Positions 43,485 to 51,987 of a DNA stretch of 64,000 nucleotides are shown here, piece after piece. Within the stretch, counting starts at the first letter, position 1. Each line of letters begins with the position of its first letter. The position numbers and the translations under genes are program-made. The stretch spans positions 310,001-374,000 of the forward strand of contig NZ_JAIOJZ010000001.1 of NCBI RefSeq assembly GCF_020404845.1, written 5' to 3'. Source of the DNA: Streptomyces hyderabadensis. GTDB lineage: Bacteria > Actinomycetota > Actinomycetes > Streptomycetales > Streptomycetaceae. The notes beneath the pieces are model-generated. The model was not told the origin of the DNA, did not search any database, and saw nothing but the letters and a program-made list of their open reading frames with translations.

Positions 43485-44342
43485 ATGTCTGGCCAGTCGC
43501 TGCTCGTACCAGGGGAGCTGTCCCCCACCCGTTCCGTGCCCGGAAACATCCGCCGGCCCGAGTACGTCGGCAAACCCGCGCCGACGCCGTACACCGGTCC
43601 GGAGGTGCAGACGCCCGAGACGATCGAGGCGATGCGCGTGGCCGGGCGGATCGCGGCGCGGGCGATGGAGGAGGCCGCGAAGCACATCGCGCCCGGTGTG
43701 ACGACGGACGAGCTGGACCGGGTGGCGCACGAGTACATGTGCGACCACGGCGCCTACCCCTCGACCCTCGGCTACCGGGGCTTCCCGAAGTCCCTGTGCA
43801 GCTCGGTCAACGAGGTGATCTGCCACGGCATCCCCGACTCCACGGTGCTGCGCGACGGCGACATCGTGAACCTCGACGTGACCGCGTACATCGGCGGGGT
43901 GCACGGCGACAACAACGCGACCTACCTGGTCGGCGACGTGGACGAGGAGAGCCGGCTGCTGGTCGAGCGGACCCGGGAGTCGCTGGCCCGCGCGATCAAG
44001 GCGGTCAAGCCGGGCCGGCAGATCAACATCATCGGCCGGGTCATCGAGTCGTACGCCAAGCGGTTCGGGTACGGGGTGGTGCGGGACTTCACCGGCCACG
44101 GCATCAACTCCTCGTTCCACTCGGGCCTGATCGTCCCGCACTACGACAGCCCGCACGCGACGACCGTGATCCAGCCCGGGATGACCTTCACCATCGAGCC
44201 GATGCTGACGCTCGGGACCCACGAGTACGACATGTGGGACGACGGCTGGACGGTCGTGACGAAGGACCGCAGGCGGACGGCGCAGTTCGAGCACACGCTG
44301 GTGGTGACGGACTCGGGCGCCGAGATCCTCACGCTGCCCTGA
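43485..44342 (+). CDS. map: Methionine aminopeptidase, type I
   Basis: A 285-residue enzyme that removes N-terminal Met from nascent proteins. The catalytic domain has all five metal ligands: [19 protein letters not shown] (two Asp), DFTGHGI (His), FTIEPML (Glu) and FEHTLVV (Glu), plus [19 protein letters not shown] (substrate His). A 40-residue extension with [21 protein letters not shown] resembles the ribosome- or SH3-type linker of mycobacterial MapB (type Ic). Streptomycetes usually carry more than one map gene, so this may not be the only one. A terminator follows at once. Confidence 0.95.
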   Translation: MSGQSLLVPGELSPTRSVPGNIRRPEYVGKPAPTPYTGPEVQTPETIEAMRVAGRIAARAMEEAAKHIAPGVTTDELDRVAHEYMCDHGAYPSTLGYRGFPKSLCSSVNEVICHGIPDSTVLRDGDIVNLDVTAYIGGVHGDNNATYLVGDVDEESRLLVERTRESLARAIKAVKPGRQINIIGRVIESYAKRFGYGVVRDFTGHGINSSFHSGLIVPHYDSPHATTVIQPGMTFTIEPMLTLGTHEYDMWDDGWTVVTKDRRRTAQFEHTLVVTDSGAEILTLP

Positions 44343-44359
44343 CGACCTCGTACGCCCGG

Positions 44360-44391
44360 AACGGCCCGCTCTCCCCGGAGGGCGGGCCGTT
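44360..44391 (+). terminator. Terminator of map
   Basis: AACGGCCCGC (44360-44369) pairs with GCGGGCCGTT (44382-44391), followed by TTCG, 18 bp after the map stop. This shields the iron-regulated promoter downstream. Confidence 0.85.
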
Positions 44392-44406
44392 TCGCGTCGC
44401 GGTGGG

Positions 44407-44467
44407 TAGGCTTTTACCGACAGGCCGTCGGCAAGCCTATTGACTTAGGTAAGCCTAACCATAGAAA
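44407..44467 (+). promoter_or_regulatory. Iron-regulated promoter of the heme oxygenase gene (IdeR/DmdR box)
   Basis: TTAGGTAAGCCTAACCATA at 44445-44463 matches the IdeR/DmdR consensus TTAGGTTAGGCTAACCTAA at 15 of 19 positions. TTGACT (44440-44445) and TAGAAA (44462-44467), 16 bp apart, form a -35/-10 pair that the box covers, so bound repressor would block RNA polymerase. A second inverted repeat, TAGGCTT (44407-44413) and AAGCCTA (44433-44439) with an inner CCGAC/GTCGG, lies directly upstream and may be an additional half-site or a hairpin. Confidence 0.8.
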
Positions 44468-44475
44468 ATCCCGCC

Positions 44476-45123
44476 ATGGACTCCTTCTCGACCCTCATCC
44501 GCACGGCGTCCCACGAGCAGCACGTGGAGGCGGAGACCTCCACCTTCATGAGCGACCTGCTCGGGGGCCGGCTCGGCGTGGACGCGTACGCGCGCTACAC
44601 CGAGCAGCTGTGGTTCGTCTACGAAGCCCTGGAGGCCGGCGCCGGACGGCTGGCGGCCGACCCGGTGGCCGGGCCGTTCGTCCGGCCGGAGCTGCTCCGG
44701 CTGGCCTCCCTGGAGCGGGACCTGGCGCACCTGCGCGGCGCCGGCTGGCGCGCGGGGCTGACCGCCCTGCCCGCCACCGAGGCGTACGCGGCCCGGGTGC
44801 GCGAGTGCGCCGAGGAGTGGCCGGCCGGGTACGTCGCCCACCACTACACGCGCTACCTCGGCGACCTGTCGGGCGGGCAGATCATCCGCGACAAGGCCGA
44901 ACGGACCTGGGGTTTCGCGCGGAAGGGCGACGGGGTCCGCTTCTACGTCTTCGAGGAGATCCCCAACCCGGCCGCCTTCAAGCGGGAGTACCGCGAGCTG
45001 CTGGACGGCATCCGCGCGGACGACCTGGAGAAGCAGCGGGTCGTCGCCGAGTGCAAGCGCGCCTTCGCGCTGAACACGGCGGTGTTCCGGGCGCTCGGCG
45101 AGGAGTTCCCGCTGTCCGCCTGA
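44476..45123 (+). CDS. hmuO: Heme oxygenase (biliverdin-producing, HmuO type)
   Basis: A 215-residue cytosolic enzyme that opens heme to biliverdin, CO and Fe2+, freeing iron from imported heme. The proximal ligand is in SHEQHVEAETSTFMSDLL (His16). The distal helix motif YLGDLSGGQIIRDKAERTWG is intact and the tail FALNTAVFRALGEEF is typical of HO-1/HmuO proteins. The ATG lies 8 bp after the -10 of an iron-box promoter, so expression should rise when iron is short. It is separate from, but functionally linked to, the htaA-hmuTUV genes 1.6 kb downstream. Confidence 0.95.
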   Translation: MDSFSTLIRTASHEQHVEAETSTFMSDLLGGRLGVDAYARYTEQLWFVYEALEAGAGRLAADPVAGPFVRPELLRLASLERDLAHLRGAGWRAGLTALPATEAYAARVRECAEEWPAGYVAHHYTRYLGDLSGGQIIRDKAERTWGFARKGDGVRFYVFEEIPNPAAFKREYRELLDGIRADDLEKQRVVAECKRAFALNTAVFRALGEEFPLSA

Positions 45124-45163
45124 GCCGGTCGCCGGCGGGGTGCGCCGAGCGGGGCGGTCGCCG

Positions 45164-45820
45164 TCAGCGCTCCAGGCGTACCCGCCCGCCGATCTCGACC
45201 CAGCCCTCGGGCTGCGGGGCGGTGAGGATCTGGGAGCCGACGCCCTGGGTGATGTTGAGGGCGCGGCCCAGGCGACCGGTCAGCAGCAGCGCCGCCGCAC
45301 CGGTCGCCTCGTCCTCGTCGATGCCGTCGTCGCGGCCGGGGAAGGCGCGGGCCCGCACCCGCCCCGCCGCCTCGTCCTCCCACGCCCAGGCGTAGATCCA
45401 CTCCCCCTTCGGGGGCACGGCGAGGTCGTCGACCTCGGCGACGGTGGCGTACTGGCGCAGGGTGCGCGGCGGGGCCCACTCGGGCCGGGCCTCGATCCAG
45501 CTGAACTCGCCGTCCAGCCGGGCGCCCACCACCCCGGCCCGCGTGACGAGTTCGGGCACGTCGAGCAGCCAGGCGGTGCCGACGCAGGGGTGCCCGGCGA
45601 AGGGCAGGCGCAGGGTGGGCGTGTAGATGTCGACGACGCCGCGCTCGGGGTCGTCCACGAACACGGTCTCGCTGAAGCCGAGTTTGGCCGCCAGCTCCTG
45701 CCGCCGCTCGGGCTCGGGCAGTACGGATCCGTCCCGGACGACGCCCAGTTCGTTGCCGTAGCCGCCGTTGGGCGCGCAGAAGACACGCAGCACGTCGTAG
45801 TCGGTCACCGGTGCATTCAA
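45164..45820 (-). CDS. PhzF-family isomerase/epimerase-like protein (short form)
   Basis: A 218-residue protein with the PhzF beta-barrel motifs: VFCAPNGGYGNELGVV, LGFSETVFVDD with Glu51 where PhzF has its catalytic Glu, FAGHPCVGTAWLL and DEDEATGAAALLL. PhzF homologs usually have about 280 residues in two mirrored halves, so this copy is shortened, mainly in the second half. The reaction is unknown; relatives isomerise small acids. Its ATG overlaps the stop of the upstream hypothetical gene by 4 nt, so the two are coupled. It converges on the heme oxygenase gene. Confidence 0.85.
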   Translation of the reverse strand: MNAPVTDYDVLRVFCAPNGGYGNELGVVRDGSVLPEPERRQELAAKLGFSETVFVDDPERGVVDIYTPTLRLPFAGHPCVGTAWLLDVPELVTRAGVVGARLDGEFSWIEARPEWAPPRTLRQYATVAEVDDLAVPPKGEWIYAWAWEDEAAGRVRARAFPGRDDGIDEDEATGAAALLLTGRLGRALNITQGVGSQILTAPQPEGWVEIGGRVRLER

Positions 45821-46656
45821 GCATCATCCGCGGGCGGCCAGAGCGGCGTGGGGGCCTCGTCGTAGGGGAGGCCGGCGAGCGCGTCCGCGTACCCGCGTTC
45901 CAGGGCGGCGCGTTGCCGTTCGGTCCCGGGTCCGGCGACGCGCTCCGCCAGCCGGGACATCCGCTCCGCGTGCCCCTCGGCGACCGCGTCGGCGGTCCGC
46001 CGCCACTCCGTCTCGTCCGGCAGCCGGGCCAGCACCGTGCAGGCCGGTTCGGCGCCCTCCGCCAGCGCCGCCACGGCCCGGTCGTGCCCGTCCAGGATCA
46101 GCCAGCCGTCGAGGAACGACACCCACCACAGCAGGACCGGGGCGAGGGTGCCGTCCCGGGCGTGCTTGCGGTACGCCTTCACGCGCGGCGCGTCGGGGGG
46201 CGAGAGCGGGCGCAGGGGCAGGACGCCGTGCCAGCCGCCTCCGCAGAGCAGTTCGAGGACGGTGTCGGGCCAGTCCCGTACGAAGTCCTCGGTCCAGATG
46301 CCCGGCGGGAACGAGGCGCGTGCGGTGAGCGACCAGCGTCCGTCGTGCAGCGGACCGTGCGGGGTGTCCTCCAGCCACCGGGCGCAGCGGTGGCGCCAGT
46401 CGGCGGCCGGCGTGCGCAGCCACGCGGCGCGCAGCGGCGGCAGCGGGGAACGGTGGCCGGGCAGGCGGCGCAGGTGCAGCTCGCGGCAGCAGCCGTCGCC
46501 GTGCCACCAGGCCCGGGTGAGGGGCCGCTCGCCCTGGTGGAGGGTGGGCGGGCCGCCGTCCCGGGCCCGGACGAATCGCAGCGGTGGCGGGCCGGGGCGG
46601 CCCCGGACGTCCAGGACCAAAGGTCCCCCGGTCGCTTCCCGCACCGCCCGTTCCAT
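45817..46656 (-). CDS. Conserved hypothetical protein, Trp/Arg-rich
   Basis: A 279-residue soluble protein I do not recognise. It is rich in Trp, Arg and His (ADWRHRCARWLEDTPHGPLHDGRWSLTARASFPPGIWTEDFV; HGVLPLRPLSPPDAPRVKAYRKHARDGTLAPVLLWWVSFLDGWLILDGHDR). The second segment resembles ParB/sulfiredoxin-like phrases (LDGHDR), but no nuclease motif is complete. GATACT lies 6 bp before the ATG, suggesting a leaderless mRNA. It is the first gene of a coupled pair with the PhzF-like gene. Confidence 0.7.
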   Translation of the reverse strand: MERAVREATGGPLVLDVRGRPGPPPLRFVRARDGGPPTLHQGERPLTRAWWHGDGCCRELHLRRLPGHRSPLPPLRAAWLRTPAADWRHRCARWLEDTPHGPLHDGRWSLTARASFPPGIWTEDFVRDWPDTVLELLCGGGWHGVLPLRPLSPPDAPRVKAYRKHARDGTLAPVLLWWVSFLDGWLILDGHDRAVAALAEGAEPACTVLARLPDETEWRRTADAVAEGHAERMSRLAERVAGPGTERQRAALERGYADALAGLPYDEAPTPLWPPADDA

Positions 46657-46697
46657 ACGGCCAGTATCGGGTCCCGGCCGCCCCGGCCCGCAAGGGA

Positions 46698-48293
46698 TTA
46701 CTCGGCGGACCCCGCCTGGGTCCGGCGCCTGCGGGTCGCGTACACCGCGCCCGCGCCGACCACGACCGCGACACCGGCCGCCGCGCCCAGCGCCGGGCCG
46801 GGTATGTCCGAGCCGGTGGAGGCGAGGCTGCCGCCGCCGATGGAACCGCCGGTGGTGGTCCCGGTGCCGCCGACGGTCGAGCCGGTGCCGCCCGCGGTGC
46901 CCGTGCCGCCGCCGGTGGAGCCGCCCGCCGTGCCGGAGCCGCCCCCCGTGCCGCCGGACGTGCCCGAGCCGTCGCCGCCCGGCAGTCGGGCGTCGTCGCT
47001 GAGCGCCACCGACAGGTCGACGCTGTCGAGCGCGGTGCCCGCCTGGTAGAAGTCGCCGAAGGCCTTGGCGCCGGCCGCGGTGAGGGTGGCGGCGACGTCG
47101 TCGACGGTGATGACGTCCTTGGCCGCCGTCAGGTCGCCGGACTTCGCCTTGAGGTCGGCCAGCACCACGCCCTTGGTCTGCGTGCCGAGGCTGTCGACGT
47201 CGGCGCTGAGCGTGCCGGTGCCGCCGTCGAGGGTGGCCTTGAGGTTGCTCAGGGTCAGGTCGAGGCCGTAGGTGGCGCCCGACTGGTGGCCCTTGAAGTT
47301 GACGGCGCCCTTGAAGGCGGCGGTCAGCTTGCCGGCGTCGGTGTCGTAGGTGCCGGTGGCGTCCTTGAAGGTGAACGCGCCGTTCCCGGCGGCCTGGACG
47401 GCGCCGCCGGAGACGGTGACCTTGCCCTTGGCGACGGGACCGACGACGTACGCGCGGAAGGACTCCTTCACGCCCCAGCCGAGGGTGCCGTCGGCGACGG
47501 CGCCCTTGGCGGGGGCGGCGGTCGCGGGGGCCGAGGGCGAGGCGCTCGTGCTCGCCGTGGGGCTCGGGCCCTGGGTGGCCGGCGTGGTCTGCGGGTCGGT
47601 CGGTTCCGGGTCGGTCGGGCCGCCGGTCGGCTCCTTGGAGGGTTCCGGGGTGGTGGGCTGCCCGCTGGGCTCGGTCGTGGGACCGGTGCTCGGTTCCGTG
47701 GTCGGCGGCGTCTTCTTGACCACCGTCAGCGGGTCTCCGGCCGCGCCCGCGTAGCCCGCGCTGCCGAGGTACTCCCCCGCCTCGGCGGTGAGGGTGGTCG
47801 CCATGTCGGTCATCGTGCGGGTCACGGCGACCTTGGCGAGCGGCACGTCGTCGCCCTTCTTGGCGGGCGTCGCGCCGGAGGTGTCGACCGTGGTCACGTC
47901 GGCGGTGATCTCACCGGCGCCGCTGTCGAAGCGCACGTCGGTGAGCGTGACCTCGAACTGGTGCGCGGCGGAGGCGCTGACCAGCTTGCCCTGGAAGGCG
48001 AGGTCCACGGTGTGCGCCGTGGTGTCGTAGGTCCCGGTGCCGTCGGTGAAGGTGAAGGCGCCGTTGCCCGCGGCCTGACTGGCGCCCTCGGAGGCGGTGA
48101 AGCTGCCGAACATGCCGACGTACGTCCGGTAGGACTGCTTGATGCCCCAGGTCAACTCGTAGTCGGCGAGCGGTGCTTCGGCCGCCGAGGCGCTGGAGGC
48201 GCCGCCCAGCGTGGCGAGGGCGGTGGCGCCGAGGGCGGCGGCCGTGGCCACGGCGGCGGCCAGTGCGGTGGAGCGGCGTCGTCTGACGGGCAT
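46698..48293 (-). CDS. HtaA-domain heme-binding surface protein with LASTG sorting signal
   Basis: A 531-residue exported protein. The signal peptide (RRRRSTALAAAVATAAALGA..., cut near ASA-AEA) is followed by two HtaA domains (about 42-195 and 262-425). Each starts with (L/T)WGI/VK.S(Y/F)R.YV and contains conserved Tyr and His residues. A Pro/Thr/Glu linker joins them. The C-terminus has a Gly/Thr spacer, LASTG (490-494), a membrane helix and RRRRTQ, the pattern of class E sortase substrates (LAxTG). In Corynebacterium, HtaA takes heme from hemoglobin and passes it to HmuT; the same role is inferred. It lies 30 bp after the other HtaA gene, in the operon behind the iron box at 49790. Confidence 0.9.
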   Translation of the reverse strand: MPVRRRRSTALAAAVATAAALGATALATLGGASSASAAEAPLADYELTWGIKQSYRTYVGMFGSFTASEGASQAAGNGAFTFTDGTGTYDTTAHTVDLAFQGKLVSASAAHQFEVTLTDVRFDSGAGEITADVTTVDTSGATPAKKGDDVPLAKVAVTRTMTDMATTLTAEAGEYLGSAGYAGAAGDPLTVVKKTPPTTEPSTGPTTEPSGQPTTPEPSKEPTGGPTDPEPTDPQTTPATQGPSPTASTSASPSAPATAAPAKGAVADGTLGWGVKESFRAYVVGPVAKGKVTVSGGAVQAAGNGAFTFKDATGTYDTDAGKLTAAFKGAVNFKGHQSGATYGLDLTLSNLKATLDGGTGTLSADVDSLGTQTKGVVLADLKAKSGDLTAAKDVITVDDVAATLTAAGAKAFGDFYQAGTALDSVDLSVALSDDARLPGGDGSGTSGGTGGGSGTAGGSTGGGTGTAGGTGSTVGGTGTTTGGSIGGGSLASTGSDIPGPALGAAAGVAVVVGAGAVYATRRRRTQAGSAE

Positions 48294-48323
48294 GGCTCGG
48301 TTCTCCTTGGGTGTCGGGGGTGT

Positions 48324-49754
48324 TCAGCCCTGGTCCGGGTCCGCGGGGGACGCGGCGGGCCGGGCGCGGCGCCTGCGCAGGGCGACGGCCACGAGGGCCG
48401 CGGCCGCCAGCAGCAGGGCACCGGCCGCGAGGGAGACGGGAAGTGCGGGGAAGTCGCCGTCGTCGGTGGTGGCCGCGACGGGGGCGGCGGAGGTGTCGGC
48501 GCCGGTCTTCTCGGGCTGCGGGCTCGCGCTCGCGGTGGGCTCGCTGCCGAGGTCGGGCAGGGCGGGCAGTTCCGCGTCGGCGGTGAGGGCGACGGCCAGG
48601 GACACCGGGTCCATCGCGGTGCCGGCCTGGTACATGCCGCCGAAGGCCTGCGCGCCGCGGGCGGTGAGCTTCGCCGGGGCCTCGGTGACCTTCACCAGGC
48701 CGCCGGCCGGCTTCAGTTCGCCCGCCGTGAAGGTGACCAGGGGGACCCTCTTCTCCTTGACGTCCGGGCTCGTCACGTCGGCGTACAGCGTGCCCTTGCC
48801 GTCCTCGACGACGGTCCGTACGTTGCCGAGGCTCAGGTCGAGGCCGTGGCCGCCGGTGAAGCGCACGGTGCCCTCGAAGGCGGCGGTGAGGCCGCCGTCC
48901 TCGTACGTCCCCTCGCCGCCGGGGAAGCGGAAGAGCGCGCCGCCGTCCTGGGCGCCCGCGGAGAGGGTCCACTCGCCGTCGGCGATGTCGCCGGTGACGT
49001 ACTCGCGGAAGGTGCGGCGCACCCCCCAGTCGACGGCACCGTCCCGGACGGCGCCGCCGGACGTCTTCGCGGGCTTCGGCGACGTCGCGGACGGGGAGGG
49101 GGTGCCCGACGGCTGCTTCTCCTTCCGCGGCGCGGACGCCTCGACGTCGGCGGACAGGCTCACCGGGTCGAGCGCGGTGCCCGCGGTGTAGTACCCGGCG
49201 AAGGAGCGGGCGCCCTCGGCGGTGAGGGTGGCGGGCAGGTTGTTCAGCGCCACCGTGGTGGCGGCGCCCCGCATGTCGATGCCGCCGAGGGAGAGGGCGG
49301 CGAAGGGCACCTGACGGGACGTCGTGACCGCCCCGGTGTCCTTCGCCTTGCTGACGACGTCCACGTAGAGCGTGCCGGTGGAGCCGGAGATGCTCACGGT
49401 GGGACGGCTGAGGGTGAGGTCGAGCTGGTGGGAACCGGCGCTCGTGCGGTGGCCGAGGAAGTGGACGCCGCCCGTGAAGGCGGCGCGGAAGGCGCCGGTG
49501 GCGGCGTCGTAGGTGCCGTTCGCCGAGTGGAAGCGGAAGGCGCTGCCGCCGACGGTCGCCGCGCCCTGGGTCAGCGAGTAACTGCCCTTGGCGATGGGCC
49601 CGGTGACATAGCTCTGGAACGAGGACTTGATGCCCCAGTCGAGCCGTCCGCCCTGCACGGTCCGGCTCTCGGCGTGGGCGGCGGTCACGGACAGCAGGGC
49701 GCCCAGAAGGGCCGCGCACACCACGGTGACCAGGGCGCGAAGGCGGGCGGGCAT
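48324..49754 (-). CDS. HtaA-domain heme-binding membrane-anchored protein
   Basis: A 476-residue exported protein. The signal peptide is LRALVTVVCAALLGALLSVTAAHA. Two HtaA domains follow: LDWGIKSSFQSYVTGPIAKGSYSL... (about 38-200) and VDWGVRRTFREYVTGDIADGEWTL... (about 238-390). Then come a Pro/Thr/Ala stalk and a C-terminal membrane helix (PVSLAAGALLLAAAALVAVALRRRR). No LPxTG-like motif is visible, so it is probably membrane-held while its neighbour is wall-linked. Together they could relay heme across the wall to HmuT. It is the first gene after the divergent iron box, hence induced by iron limitation. Confidence 0.9.
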   Translation of the reverse strand: MPARLRALVTVVCAALLGALLSVTAAHAESRTVQGGRLDWGIKSSFQSYVTGPIAKGSYSLTQGAATVGGSAFRFHSANGTYDAATGAFRAAFTGGVHFLGHRTSAGSHQLDLTLSRPTVSISGSTGTLYVDVVSKAKDTGAVTTSRQVPFAALSLGGIDMRGAATTVALNNLPATLTAEGARSFAGYYTAGTALDPVSLSADVEASAPRKEKQPSGTPSPSATSPKPAKTSGGAVRDGAVDWGVRRTFREYVTGDIADGEWTLSAGAQDGGALFRFPGGEGTYEDGGLTAAFEGTVRFTGGHGLDLSLGNVRTVVEDGKGTLYADVTSPDVKEKRVPLVTFTAGELKPAGGLVKVTEAPAKLTARGAQAFGGMYQAGTAMDPVSLAVALTADAELPALPDLGSEPTASASPQPEKTGADTSAAPVAATTDDGDFPALPVSLAAGALLLAAAALVAVALRRRRARPAASPADPDQG

Positions 49755-49789
49755 GCGAAGTCCTCCGGATCGGGGGGCCGGTAGCGAAC

Positions 49790-49808
49790 AAAGGTAAGGC
49801 TAACCTAA
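49790..49808. promoter_or_regulatory. IdeR/DmdR iron box between htaA and hmuT
   Basis: AAAGGTAAGGCTAACCTAA matches the 19-bp consensus TTAGGTTAGGCTAACCTAA at 16 positions, including all of the second half. It lies 36 bp from the htaA-type gene and 59 bp from hmuT, so one bound repressor could control both divergent operons. Confidence 0.85.
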
Positions 49809-49867
49809 GCTTTAGTCGACCCCGCACCGGCCGCTCGTCCGCGGCCCGAGGAGAGGAACGGACCACC

Positions 49868-50896
49868 GTGCGACGCTTGCGCAACCGACTGGCGGGAGCA
49901 CTGCTGTCCGTGCTCGCCCTGTCCCTGACCGCGACCGGATGCGGAGGCTCCTCCGAGGCCACGCCCGGCGGCGGGACACCCTCCCGGAGCGCACCCGCCG
50001 GGGCGTCCGTCGCCAACCGCGTCGAGCCGCTCGCCCAGAGACCCGAGCCCCGCCTCCCGGTGACCGTCCCCTCCGCCGACGGCGAGCGGGTGACGGTGGA
50101 GGCGGCCGAGCGGATCGTCCCCCTCTCGGGCAGCCTCAGCGAGATCGTCTTCACGCTCGGGCTCGGCGACCGGGTCGTCGCCCGGGACGTGACCGCCACC
50201 TTCGAACAGGCCGCGAAGCTCCCGGTGGTGACCCGGGGCCACGACGTCTCCGCCGAGAGCGTGCTGTCGCTGAGGCCCGACCTGGTGCTCGCCGAGACCA
50301 CCACGGGCCCCGAGGAGGCGGTGGACCAGATCCGCGCCGCCGGCGTCCCGGTGCTTTTCGTCGAGGCGGCCAAGGGGCTGGACGACGTGGGCCCGCGCAT
50401 CCGGGCGGTCGCCGACGCCCTCGGCGTACCGGCGGCCGGCAAGGAGCTGACCCGGCGCTCGGAGCAGCGGATCGAGGCCGTGCGGGGGGACGTTCCGCAC
50501 GGGGAGAAGCCGCGGGTCGCCTTCCTCTACCTGCGCGGCTCGGCCTCCGTCTACCTCATCGGCGGCAAGGACTCCGGCGCCGGTTCGCTGATCGAGGCGG
50601 CCGGGGCGGTGGACGCCGGGGCCGCCTCCGGCCTCGACAAGGACTTCACCGCCATCACCAGCGAGGCCCTGGTGAAGGCGGCGCCGGACGCGATCCTCGT
50701 GATGAGCAAGGGACTCGAATCGGTCGGCGGCGTCGACGGGCTCGTGAAGATCCCCGGTGTCGCCCAGACCCCGGCCGGGATGGACCGCCGGATCGTCTCC
50801 GTCGAGGACGGCGTACTGCTCAACTACGGCCCGCGCACCGACCAGGTGCTGAAGTCGGTCGTGGCGCAGCTCTACGGCGAGGACGGCGCCAAGTGA
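49868..50896 (+). CDS. hmuT: Heme ABC transporter substrate-binding lipoprotein
   Basis: A 342-residue lipoprotein: the signal RRLRNRLAGALLSVLALSLTATGC places the lipidated Cys at residue 25. The class III binding fold (Fe/B12 type) follows, with RIVPLSGSLSEIVFTLGLGDRVVARDVTATF, VSAESVLSLRPDLVLAETT and the C-terminal VEDGVLLNYGPRTDQVLKSV. It receives heme from the HtaA proteins and docks on HmuU. The GTG start has GAGAGGAACGG upstream. The stop overlaps the hmuU GTG (GTGA). Confidence 0.93.
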   Translation: MRRLRNRLAGALLSVLALSLTATGCGGSSEATPGGGTPSRSAPAGASVANRVEPLAQRPEPRLPVTVPSADGERVTVEAAERIVPLSGSLSEIVFTLGLGDRVVARDVTATFEQAAKLPVVTRGHDVSAESVLSLRPDLVLAETTTGPEEAVDQIRAAGVPVLFVEAAKGLDDVGPRIRAVADALGVPAAGKELTRRSEQRIEAVRGDVPHGEKPRVAFLYLRGSASVYLIGGKDSGAGSLIEAAGAVDAGAASGLDKDFTAITSEALVKAAPDAILVMSKGLESVGGVDGLVKIPGVAQTPAGMDRRIVSVEDGVLLNYGPRTDQVLKSVVAQLYGEDGAK

Positions 50897-51987
50897 CCGT
50901 ACTGGACAAGCCGGTCCGCCCCCAGGCGCCCGCGGACCCCCCGGCCGCGCCCCGCGCCCGGCGCTCCACCGCCTGGCTGCTGACCGCCGCCCTCGCCGCC
51001 GGTCTGCTGGTCCTCGTCCCGGTCGCGGCCGGCACCGGCGCCTACCCGATCCCGGTCGGCGACGTGCTCGGCTCGCTGCTGCACCGGACGGGGCTCGGCG
51101 GCACGGAGCTGGACCGGGTGGCCGAGTCGGTGCTGTGGAACGTGCGGTTCCCTCGGATCGTGCTGGCGCTGCTGGTGGGCGCCTCGCTGGGCTGCGCCGG
51201 GGCACTCATGCAGGGCGTGTTCGGCAACCCGCTGGCCGAGCCGGGCGTCATCGGCGTCTCCTCGGGCGCGGCGGTCGGCGCGGTCGCCGCCATCGCGTTC
51301 GGCCTGAACTTCCTCGGCACCTGGACGGTCTCCGTCTTCGCCTTCGTCTCCGGCCTGGTCACGGTACTGATCGTCTACGCCATGTCCCGCTCGGGCGGCC
51401 GTACGGAGGTCGTGACCCTGATCCTCACGGGCATCGCGGTGAACGCCTTCGCGGGCGCGCTGATCGGTCTGTTCCTGTTCTTCGCGGACACGGCGGCGGT
51501 CAACCAGATCACCTTCTGGCAGCTGGGCTCGCTCGCCCAGGCGACCTGGCCGAAGGTGCTGGCGGTCCTGCCGTGCGCGGCGCTCGGTCTCGGGCTCGCC
51601 CCGCTGTACGCCCGCCGCCTCGACCTCCTCGCCCTCGGCGAACGCCCGGCCCGCCACCTGGGCGTGGACGTGGAGCGGCTGCGGATCGTACTCGTCCTGG
51701 TGATCGCCCTGCTGACCGCCGCGGCGGTGAGCGTGGCCGGTGTCATCGGCTTCGTCGGACTCGTCGTCCCGCACCTGCTGCGGATGCTGGCCGGGCCGGG
51801 ACACCGCTTCCTGATCCCGGGCAGCGCGCTGCTCGGCGCGCTGGTCCTGCTCGCCGCCGACCTGGCCGCCCGCACGGTCGCGGAACCGGCCGAACTGCCG
51901 CTCGGGGTGCTGACGGCGCTGCTGGGCAGTCCGTTCTTCTTCTGGCTGCTGCGCCGCACCCGGCGCAGGCAGGGAGGCTGGGCATGA
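50893..51987 (+). CDS. hmuU: Heme ABC transporter permease (FecCD family)
   Basis: A 364-residue permease of the iron/B12 FecCD family with about ten helices. Signature segments are NVRFPRIVLALLVGASLGCAGALMQGVFGNPLAEPGVIGVSSGAAVGAVAAI, GIAVNAFAGALIGLFLFFADT, QLGSLAQATWP and VAGVIGFVGLVVPHLLRMLAGPGHRFLIPGSALLGA. It starts at a GTG overlapping the hmuT stop, and its own stop overlaps the hmuV ATG, so the three are translationally linked. It works as a dimer with HmuV. Confidence 0.94.
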   Translation: MTVLDKPVRPQAPADPPAAPRARRSTAWLLTAALAAGLLVLVPVAAGTGAYPIPVGDVLGSLLHRTGLGGTELDRVAESVLWNVRFPRIVLALLVGASLGCAGALMQGVFGNPLAEPGVIGVSSGAAVGAVAAIAFGLNFLGTWTVSVFAFVSGLVTVLIVYAMSRSGGRTEVVTLILTGIAVNAFAGALIGLFLFFADTAAVNQITFWQLGSLAQATWPKVLAVLPCAALGLGLAPLYARRLDLLALGERPARHLGVDVERLRIVLVLVIALLTAAAVSVAGVIGFVGLVVPHLLRMLAGPGHRFLIPGSALLGALVLLAADLAARTVAEPAELPLGVLTALLGSPFFFWLLRRTRRRQGGWA

